64,000 nt of DNA, from the NCBI GenBank assembly GCA_030762935.1, contig CM060890.1, positions 153,174,129 to 153,238,128 of the forward strand. The letters are read 5' to 3'. Positions within the stretch are counted from its first letter, which is position 1. Every line of letters begins with the position of its first letter. The translations under genes and the position numbers were made by a program. This document shows positions 50,901 to 61,123 of this stretch, in pieces. This DNA is from Hymenopus coronatus. Its lineage: Eukaryota > Arthropoda > Insecta > Mantodea > Hymenopodidae. A model generated the notes under the pieces. That model was given only the letters and a program-made list of their open reading frames with translations. It did no database searches and was not told the DNA's origin.

Positions 50901-50920
50901 TGCTGATATTGTGTTCTCTA
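47916..50920 (+). repeat. 4265-bp tandem duplication inside the 13.2-kb unit, second copy (partial, about 3.0 kb)
   Basis: This matches the first copy from 43651 onward, then stops at the 13.2-kb junction near 50920. The two duplicates differ by scattered substitutions (for example GTTGATAATG at 43812 against GTTGAGAATG at 48077) and by whole-unit indels. They are therefore clearly older than the 13.2-kb duplication, whose copies look identical. Confidence 0.8.
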
Positions 50921-50985
50921 TTGAGAATGTGTTCTCTGTTGTGAATGTGTTCTATTCTGATATTGTTTTCTCTGTTCTGTGTGTT

Positions 50986-51129
50986 CTCTGTTGATATTGT
51001 GTTCTCTTTAGTGAATGTGTTCTCTGTTGTGAATGTGTTCTCTGTTAATATTGTGTACTCTGTTGATATTGTGTTCTCTTTAGTGAATGTGTTCTCTGTT
51101 GTGAATGTGTTCTCTGTTAATATTGTGTA
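50986..51129 (+). repeat. 72-bp tandem duplication, third occurrence
   Basis: Counterpart of 37778-37921 at +13208, identical in the bases compared. Confidence 0.87.
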
Positions 51130-54100
51130 CTCTGTTTTGAATGTGCTCTCAGTTATTATTTTGTTCTCTGTTGTGAATGTGTTCGCTGTTGATACTGTGT
51201 TCTCTGTTGTATGTGTGTTCTATGTTGATATTGCGTTCTCTGTTCTGAAATTGTTCTCTGTTATTATACTGTTCTCTGTTATTATACTGTTCTCTGTTGT
51301 GAATGAGTTCTCTGTTATTATTGTTGTCTCTGTTGAGAATGTGTTCTCTGTTGATATTGTGTTCTCTATTGAGAATGTGTTCTCTTTTGTGAATGTGTTC
51401 TGTGTTGATATTGTGTTCTCTGTTGTGAATATGTTCTGTGTTATTATTGTGTTCTCTTTTGTGAATGTGTCCTCTGTTGATATTGTGTCCTCTGTTGTGA
51501 ATGTGTTCTATGTTGATATTGTGTTCTCTGTTGTGAATGTGTTCTCTGTTGAGAATGTGTTCTCTGTTATTATTGTGTTCTCTGTTGTGAATGTGTTCAA
51601 TGTTGTGAAATTACTCTCTGTTGTGAATGTGTTCTCTGTTGAGAATGTGTTTTCTGTTATTATTGTGTTCTCTATTATTATTGTGTTCTCTGTTGACAAT
51701 GTGTCCTCTGTTGAGAATGTGTTCTCTGTTATTATTGTGTTCTCTGTTGAGAATGCGTTGTCTGTTGAGAATGTGTTCTCATTTTTTATTGTGTTCTCTG
51801 TTGAGAATGTGTTCTCTATTGAGAATGTGTTCTCTGTTGTGAATGTGTTTCTTGTTGTGAATCTGTTCTCTGTTGTGAATGTGTTCTCTGTTGTTATTGT
51901 GTTCTCTGTTGTGAATGTGTTCTCAGTTATTATTGTGTTCTCTGTTGTGAATGTGTTCGCTGTTGATATTGTGTTTTCTGTTGTATATGTGTTCTATGTT
52001 GATATTGTGTTCTCTGTTATTATTGGGATGTCTGTTGTGAATGCGTTCTCTGTTTATATTGTGTTCTCTGTTGTGAATGAATTTTATGTTGATATTGTGT
52101 TCTCTGTTTTGAATGTGTTCTCTGTTATTATTGTGTTCTCTGTTGTGAATGTGTTCTCTATTATTATTGTATTGTCTGTTGTGAATGTGTTCTCTGTTGG
52201 TATGGGGTGCTCTATTGAGAATGTGTTCTCTGTTGTGAATGTGTTCTCTGTTATTATTGTGTTCTCTGTTGTGAATGTGTTCTCTGTTGATATTGTATTC
52301 TCTGTTGAGATTGTGTTCTCTGTTGTGAATGTGTTCTTTGTTATAATTGTGTTCTCTGTTGTGAATGTGGTCTGTGTGGATACTGTGTTCTCTGTTGAGA
52401 ATGTTTTCTATGTTGTGAATATGTTCTCTGTCATTATTGTGTTCTCTGTTGTGAAGTTGTTCTCTGTTGAGAATGTGTTCGCTGTTATTATTGTGATCTC
52501 GATTGTGAATGTGTTCCCTGTTATTATTATGTTCTCTGTTGAGAATGTGTTCTCTGTTATTATTGTTTTCTCTGTTGTGAATGTGTTCTCTGTTGAGAAT
52601 GTGTTCGCTGTTATTATTGTGAACTCTGTTGTGAATGTGTTCTCTGTTATTATTGTTTTCTCTGTTGTGAAGTTGTTCTCTGTTGAGAATGTGTTCGCTG
52701 TTATTATTGTTTTCTCTGTTGTGAAGTTGTTCTCTGTTGAGAATGTGTTCGCTGTTATAATTGTGTTCTCTGTTGTGAATGTGTTCTCTGTTAATATTAT
52801 GTCCTGTGTTGTGAATGTGTTCTATGTTATTACTGTTTTCTCTGTTGTGAATGTGTTCTCTGTTATTATTATTTTCTCTTTTGAGAATGTGTTGTCTGTT
52901 GATATTGTGTTCTCTATTGAGAATGTGTTCTCTGTTGTGAATGTGTGTTATGTACATATTGTGTTCCTGTTGTGAATGTGTTCTCTGTTATTATTTTGTT
53001 CTCTGTTGTGAATGTGTTCTATTTAGATATAGTATTCTCTGTTGTGAATGTGTTCTCTGTTATTATTGTGTTCTCTGTTATTATTGTGTTCACTGTTGTG
53101 AATGTGTTCTCTGTTATTATTGTGTTCTCTGTTGTGAATGTGTTCTCTGTTGATATTGAGTTTTCTATTGAGAATGTGTTCTCTGTTGTGAATGTGTTCT
53201 GTGTTGATATTGAGTTCTCTGTTGTGATTGTGTTTTCTGTTATTATTGTGTTCTCTGTTGTGAATGTGTTTTCTGTTGATATTGTATTCTCTGTTGTGAA
53301 TGTGTTCTCTGTTGTTATTGTGTTCTCTGTTGTGAATGTGTTCTCTGTTTTAATTGTGTTCTCTGTTGTGAATGTGTTCTCTGTTATTTTTGTGTTCTCA
53401 GTTGTGAATGTGTTCTATGTCGATATAGTATTCTCTGTTGTGAATGTGTTCTCTGTTTTTATTGTGTTCTCTGTTGTGATTATGTACTCTGTTTTTATTG
53501 TGTCTCTGTTGTGAATGAGTTCTATGTTGATATTGAGTTTTCTGTTGTGATTGAGTTCTCTGTTATTATTGTGTTCTCTGTTGTGAATGTGTTCTCTGTT
53601 ATTATTGTGTTCTCTGTTATTATTGTGTTCTCTGTTGTGAATGTGTTGTATGTTGATATTGTGTTGTCTGTTGTGAATGTGTTCTCTGTTGTGAATGTGT
53701 TCTATGTTGATATTGTGTTCTCTGTTTTGACTGTGTTCTATGTTGATATTGTGTTCCCTGTTGTGAATGTGTTCTCTGTTGAGAATGTGTTTTATGTTGA
53801 TATTGTGTTCTCTGTATTGAATGGGTTCTATGTTGATATTGTGTTCTATGTTGTGAATGTATTCTCTGTTGAGAATTTGTTCTATGTTGATATTGTGTTC
53901 TCTGTTGTGAATGTGTTCTCTGTTGAGAATGTGTTTTCTGTTATTATTGTGTTCTCTGTTGTGAATGTGTTCTATGTTGATATTGTGTTCTCTGTTGTGA
54001 ATGTGTTCTCTGTTATTATTGTGTTCTCTGTTGTGAATGTGTTCTCTGTTATTATAGTGTTCTCTGTTGTGAATGTGTTCTATGTTGATATTTTGTTCTC

Positions 54101-56858
54101 TGTTGCGAATGTGTTCTCTGTTGTGTATGTGTTCTATGTTGATATTGTGTTCTCAGTTGTGAATGTGTTCTATGTTGATATTGTGTTCTCTGTTTTGAAT
54201 GTGTTCTCTGTTGAGAATGTGTTCTATGTTGATATTCTCTTCTCTGTATTGAATGGGTTCTATGTTGATATTTTTTCTATGTTGTGAATGTGTTCTCTGT
54301 TGAGAATGTGTTCTATGTTGATATTGTGTGCTCTGTTGTGAATGTGTTATCTGTTGTGAATGTGTTCTCTGTTGAGAATGTGTTCTGTGTTATTATTGTG
54401 TTTACTGTTGTGAATGTGTTCTATGTTGATATTGTGTTCTCTGTTGAGAATGTGTTCTCTTTTGTGAATGTGTTCTCTGTTGAGAATGTGTTCTCTGTTT
54501 TTATTGTGTTCTCTGTTATTATTGTGTGCTCTGTTGTGAATGTGTTATCTGTTGTGAATGTGTTCTCTGTTGAGAATGTGTTCTGTGTTATTATTGTGTT
54601 TTCTGTTGTGAATGTGTTCTATGTTGATATTGTGTTCTCTGTTGAGAATGTGTTCTATGTTGATAATGTGTTCTCTGTTGATATTGTGTTGTCTGTTGTG
54701 AATGTGTTCTCTGTTATTATTGTGTTCTCTGTTGTGAATGTGTTCTGTGTTGATAATATGTTCTCTGTTGATATTGTGTTCTCTGTTGTGAATGTGTTCT
54801 CTGTTGTAAATGTGTTCTCTGTTGATAATGTGTTCTGTGTTTATATTGTGTTCTCTGTTGTGAATGTGTTCTATGTTGATATTGTGTTCTCTGTTGTGAA
54901 TGTGTTCTCTGTTGTGAATGTGTTCCCGGTGCTGAATGTGTTCGCTGTTGATATTGTGTTCTCTATTGAATATGTGTTCTATGTTGATATTGTGTTCTCT
55001 GTTGTGAATGTATTCTCTGATATTATTGTGTTCTCTGTGGTGAATGTGTTCTCTTTTATTATTGTGTTCTCTGTTGTGAATATTTTCTCTGTTGATATTG
55101 TGTTCTCTGTTGTGAATGACTTTTATTTTGATATTGTGTTCTTTGTTGTGAATGTGTTCTCTGTTATTATTGTGTTCTCTGTTGTGAATGTGTTCTCTGT
55201 TATTATAGTGTTGTCTCTTGTGAATGTGTTCTCTGTTGGTACAGGGTTCTCTAATGAGAATGTGTTCTCTTTTGTGAATATGTTCTCTGTTGATATTGTG
55301 TTCTCTGTTGTGAATGACTTTTATGTTGATATTGTGTTCTCTGTTGTGAATGTATTCTCTGTTATTATTGTGTTGTCCGTTGGGAATGTGTTGTCTGTTG
55401 GTATTGGGTTCTCTATTGAGAATGTGTTCTCTGTTGTGAATGTGTTCTCTGTTATTATTATTGTGTTCTCTGTTGTGAATGTGTTCTCTGCTGATATTGT
55501 GTTCTCTGTTGAGATTGTGTTCTCTGATGTGAATGTGTTCTGTGTTGACATTGTGTTCTCTGTTGAGAATGTGTTCTATGTTGTGAATGTGTTCTCTGTT
55601 ATAATTGTGTTCTCTGTTGTGAATGTGTTCTCTGTTGAGAATGTGTTCGCTGTTATTATTGTGTTCTCTGTTGTGAATGTGTTCTCTGTTATTATTGTGT
55701 TCTCTGTTGTGAATGTGTTCTCTGTTATTATTGTGTTCTCTGTTGTGAATGTGTTCTATTCTGATATTGTGTTCTCTTTTGTGAATGTATTCTCTGTTGT
55801 GAATGTGTACTCTGTTGTTAATGTGTTCTCTGTTATTATTGTGTTCTCAAATTTGAATGTGTTCTCAGGTATTATTGTGTTCTCTGTTGTGAATGTGTTC
55901 GCTGTTGATATTGTGTTCTCTGTTGTATATGTGTTCTATGTTGATATTGTGTTCTCTGTTGTGAATGTGTTCTTTGTTATTATTCTGTTCTCTGTTGTGA
56001 ATGTGTTCTCTGTTATTATTGTTGTCTCATTTGAGAATGTGATCTCTGTTGATATTGTGTTCTCTATTGAGAATGTGTTCTCTGTTGATATTGTGTTCTC
56101 TATTGAGAATGTGTTCTCTGTTGCGAATGTGTTCTGTGTTGATATTGTGTTCTCTGTTGCGAATGTGTTCTCTGTTATTATTGTGTTCTCTTGTGTGAAT
56201 GTGTTCTCTGTTGATATTGTGTTCTCTGTTGTGAATGTGTTCTATGTTGATATTGTGTTCTCTGTTGTGAATGTGTTATCTGTTGAAATTTTTTTTTATG
56301 TTGAATTTCTGTTCTCTGTATTGAATGGGTTCTATGTTGATATTGTGTTCTATGTTGTGAATGTGTTCTCTGTTGAGAATGTGTTCTTTGTTGATATTGT
56401 GTTTTCTGTTGTGAATGTGTTCTCTGTTGAGAATGTCTTCCATGTTGATAATGTGTTCTCTGTTGTGAATGTGTTCAATGTTGTGAAACTGTTCTTTGTT
56501 GTGAATGTGTTCTCTGTTGAGAATGTGTTCTCTGTTGATGTTATGTTCTGTATTGAGAATTGGTTCTCTGTTGTGAATATGTTCTATGTTGATAATGTGT
56601 TCTCTGTTGTGAATGTGTCCTCTGTTGAAAATGTGTTCTATGTTGAATTACTGTTCTCTGTATTGAATGGGTTCTATGTTGATATTGTGTTCTATGTTGT
56701 GCATGTGTTCTCTGTTGAGAATGTGTTCTTTGTTGATATTGTGTTTTCTGTTGTGAATGTGTTCCCTGTTGTGAATGTCTTCCATGTTGAGAATGTGTTC
56801 TCTGTTATTATTGTGTTCTCTGTTATTATTGTGTTCTCTGTTTTGATTGTGTTCAATG

Positions 56859-59800
56859 TTGTAAATTATTCTCTGTTGTGAATGTGTTCTCTGTTGAGAA
56901 TGTGTTTTCTGTTATTATTGTGTTCTCTATTATTATTGTGTTCTCTGTTCAGAATGTGTTCTCTGTTGAGAATGTGTTCTCTGTTATTATTGTGTTCTCT
57001 GTTATTATTGTGTTCTCTGTTGATAATGTGTTCTCTATTGAGAATGTGTTCTCTGTTGTGAATGTGTTCTCTGTTGTGAATCAGTTCTCTCTTGTGAATG
57101 TGTTCTTTGTTATTATTGTGTTCTCTGTTGTGAATGTGTTCTCAGTTATTAGTGTGTTTTCTGTTGTGAATGTGTTCGCTGTTGATATTGTGTTCTCTGT
57201 TGTATATGTGTTCTATGTTGATATTGTGTTCTCTGTTTTGAATGTGTTCTTTGTTATTATTGGGTTGTCTGTTGTGAATGTGTTTTCTGTTTATATTCTG
57301 TTCTCTGTTGTGAATGAATTTTATTTTGATTATGTGTTCTCTGTTGGGAATGTGTTCTCTGTTATTATTGTGTTCTCTGTTGTGAATGTGTTCTCTGTTA
57401 TTATTGTGTTCTCGGTTGTGAATGTGTTCTCTGTTATTATTGTGTTCTCTGTTGTGAATGTGTTCTATGTTGATATAGTATTCTCTGTTGTGAATGTGTT
57501 CTCTGTTGGCATTGGGTGCTCTATGAAGAATGTGTTCTCTGTTGTGAATGTTTTCTCTGTTATTATTGTGTTCTCTGTTGTGAATGTGTTCTCTGTTGAT
57601 ATTGTGTTCTCTGTTGTGAATGTGTTCTCTGTTGGCATTGGGTGCTCTATTAACAATGTGTTCTCTGTTGTGAATGTTTTCTCTGTTGATATTGTGTTCT
57701 CTGTTGTGAATGACTTTTATGTTGATATTGTGTTCTCTGTTGTGAATGTGTTCTCTGTTATTATTGTGTTCTCTGTTGTGAATGTGTTCTCTGTTATTAT
57801 AGTGTTGTCTCTTGTGAATGTGTTCTCTGTTGGTACAGGGTTCTCTATTGAGAATGTGTTCTCATTGGTGAATATGTTCTCTGTTGATATTGTGTTCTCT
57901 GTTGTGAATGACTTTTATGTTGATATTGTGTTCTCTGTTGTGAATGTGTTCTCTGTTATTATTGTGTTGTCTGTTCGGAATGTGTTGTCTGTTGGTATTG
58001 GGTTCTCTATTGAGAATGTGTTCTCTGTTGTGAATGTGTTCTCTGCTGATATTGTGTTCTCTGTTGAGATTGTGTTCTATGTTGTGAATGTGTTCTCTGT
58101 TATAATTGTGTTCTCTGTTGTGAATGTGTTCTCTGTTGAGAATGTGTTCGCTGTTATTATTGTGTTCTCTGTCGTGAATGTGTTCTCTGTTATTATTGTG
58201 TTCTCTGTTGTGAATGTGATCTCTGTTATTATTGTGTACTCTTTTGAGAATGTGTTCTCTGCTGATATTGTGTTCTCTATTGAGGATGTGTTCTCTGATA
58301 TGAATGTGTTCTATTCTGATATTGTGTTCTCTTTTGTGAATGTGTTCTCTGTTGTGAATGTGTACTCTGTTGTGAATGTGTTCTCTGATATTATTGTGTT
58401 CTCTATTTTGAATGTGTTCTGTGTTGATATGGTCTTCTCTGTTGAGAATGTGTTCTCTGTTGATATTGTGTTCTCTATTGAGAATTTGTTCTCTGTTGAT
58501 ATTGTGTTCTCTATTCAGAATGTGTTCTCTGTTGTGAATGTGTTATGTGTTGATATTGTGTTCTCTGTTGTGAATGTGTTCTCTGGTATTATTGTGTTCT
58601 CTTGTGTGAATGTGTTCTCTGTTGATATTGTGTTCTCTGTTGTGAATGTGTTCTATGTTGATATTGTGTTCTCTGTTGTGAATGTGTTATCTGTTGAGAA
58701 TGTTTTCTATGTTGAATTTCTGTTCTCTGTATTGAATGGGTTCTATGTTGATATTGTGTTCTATGTTGTGAATGTGTTCTCTGTTGAGAATGTGTTCTCT
58801 GTTGATATTGTGTTTTATGTTGTGAATGTGTGCTCTGTTGTGAATATCTTCCATGTTGAGAATGTGTTCTCTGTTGTGAATGTGTTCAATGTTGTGAAAC
58901 TCTTCTTTGTTGTGAATGTGTTCTCTGTTGAGAATGTGTTTTCTGTTATTATTGTGTTCTCTATTGAGAATGTGTTCTCTGTTGTGAATGTGTTCTCTGT
59001 TGTGAATCTGTTCTCTGTTGTGAATGTGTTCTTTGTTATTATAGTGTTCTGTGTTGTGAATGTGTTCTCAGTTATTAGTGTGTTCTCTGTTGTGAATATG
59101 TTCGCTGTTGATATTGTGTTCTCTGTTGTATATGTGTCCTATGTTGATATTGTGTTCTCTGTTTTGAATGTGTTCTTTGTTATTATTGGGTTGTCTGTTG
59201 TGAATGTGTTTTCTGTTTATATTGTGTTCTCTGTTGTGAATGAATTTTATGTTGATATTGTGTTCTCTGTTGTGAATGAGTTCTCTGTTATTATTGTGTT
59301 CTCTGTTGTGAATGTGTTCTCTGTTATTATTGTGTTGACTGTTGTGAATATGTTCTCTGTTGGTATTGGGTGCTCCATTGAGATTGTGTTCTCTGTTGTA
59401 AATGTGTTCTCTGTTATTATTGTGTTCTCTGTTGTGAATGTGTTCTCTGTTGATATTGTGTTCTCTGTTGAGATTGTGTTCTCTGTTGTGAATGTGTTCT
59501 CTGATATTATTGTGTTCTCTATTTTGAATGTGTTCTGTGTTGATATTGTCTTCTCTGTTGAGAATGTGTTCTATGTTGTGAATGTGTTCTCTGTTATTAT
59601 TGTGTTCTCTGTTGTGAATGTGTTCTCGGTTGAGAATGTGTTCTCTGTTATTATTGTGTTCTCTGTTGTGAATCTGTTCTATGTTGATATTGTGTTCTCT
59701 TTTGTGAAATTGTTCTCTGTTGTGAATGTGTTCTCTGTTGTGAATGTGTTCTCTGTTATTATTGTGGTCTCTGTTGTGAATGTGTTCTTTGTTGATATTG

Positions 59801-61123
59801 TGTTCTCTGTTGTGAATGTGTTCTCTGTTGAGAATGTGTTCGCTGTTATTATTGTGTTCTCTGTTGTGAATGTGTTCTCTGTTATTATTGTGTTCTCTGT
59901 TGTGAATGTGTTCTCTGTTATTATTGTGTTCTCTTTTGAGAATGTGTTCTCTGCTGATATTGTGTTCTCTATTGAGAATGTGTTCTCTGTTGTGAATGTG
60001 TTCTATTCTGATATTGTGTTCTCTTTTGTGAATGTGTTCTCTGTTGTGAATGTGTACTCTGTTGTTAATGTGTTCTCTGTTATTATTGTGTTCTCAAATT
60101 TGAATGTGTTCTCAGTTATTATTGTGTTCTCTGTTGTGAATGTGTTCGCTGTTGATATTGTGTTCTCTGTTGTATATGTGTTCTATGTTGATATTGTGTT
60201 CTCTGTTGTGAATGTGTTCTTTGTTATTATTCTGTTCTCTGTTGTTATTGTGTTCTCTGTTATTATTGTTGTCTCATTTGAGAATGTGTTCTCTGTTGAT
60301 ATTGTGTTCTCTATTGAGAATGTGTTCTCTGTTGATATTGTGTTCTCTATTGAGAATGTGTTCTCTGTTGTGAATGTGTTCTGTGTTGATATTGTGTTCT
60401 CTGTTGTGAATGTGTTCTCTGTTATTATTGTGTTCTCTTGTGAGAATGTGTTCTCTGTTGATATTGTGTTCTCTGTTGTGAATGTGTTCTATGTTGATAT
60501 TGTGTTCTCTGTTGTGAATGTGTTCTATGTTGATATTGTGTTCTCTGTTGTGAATGTGTTATCTGTTGAGAATTTTTTTTATGTTGAATTTCTGTTCTCT
60601 GTATTGAATGGGTTCTATGTTGATATTGTGTTCTATGTTGTGAATGTGTTCTCTGTTGAGAATGTGTTCTCTGTTGATATTGTGTTTTCTGTTGTGAATG
60701 TGTTCTCTGTTGTGAATGTCTTCCATGTTGAGAATGTGTTCTCTGTTGTGAATGTGTTCAATGTTGTGAAACTGTTCTTTGTTGTGAATGTGTTCTCTGT
60801 TGAGAATGTGTTCTCTGTTGATGTTATGTTCTGTATTGAGAATTGGTTCTCTGTTGTGAATGTGTTCTATGTTGATAATGTGTTCTCTGTTGTGAATGTG
60901 TCCTCTGTTGGAAATGTGTTCTATGTTGAATTACTGTTCTCTGTATTGAATGGGTTCTATGTTGATATTGTGTTCTATGTTGTGCATGTGTTCTCTGTTG
61001 AGAATGTGTTCTTTGTTGATATTGTGTTTTCTGTTGTGAATGTGTTCTCTGTTGTGAATGTCTTCCATGTTGAGAATGTGTTCTCTGTTATTATTGTGTT
61101 CTCTGTTTTGATTGTGTTCAATG
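56859..61123 (+). repeat. 4265-bp tandem duplication in the second 13.2-kb unit, first copy
   Basis: This is the counterpart of 43651-47915 at +13208, bounded by TTGTAAATTATTCTCTG at 56859 and 61124. It has the same internal indels and substitutions as the left copy, so it was copied as part of the larger unit. Confidence 0.82.

Larger units (their letters stand above)
37713..50920 (+). repeat. 13208-bp higher-order repeat, copy 1
   Basis: The stretch is repeated at a constant offset of 13208 bp from 37713 to the window end, with no net indel at any of the many points checked between 37737 and 49001. I found no base difference in the lines compared or in the conceptual translations of long stop-free stretches covering most of the unit. 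The left edge is where TTTTGAGAAT (37711) differs from TATTGAGAAT (50919). Inside it are a unit-level fusion (TCTGTTCTGTGTG, 37763), CCGGTGCTGA at 41718, and a 4265-bp tandem duplication starting at about 43651. 13208 is 734 x 18 minus 4. Confidence 0.92.
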
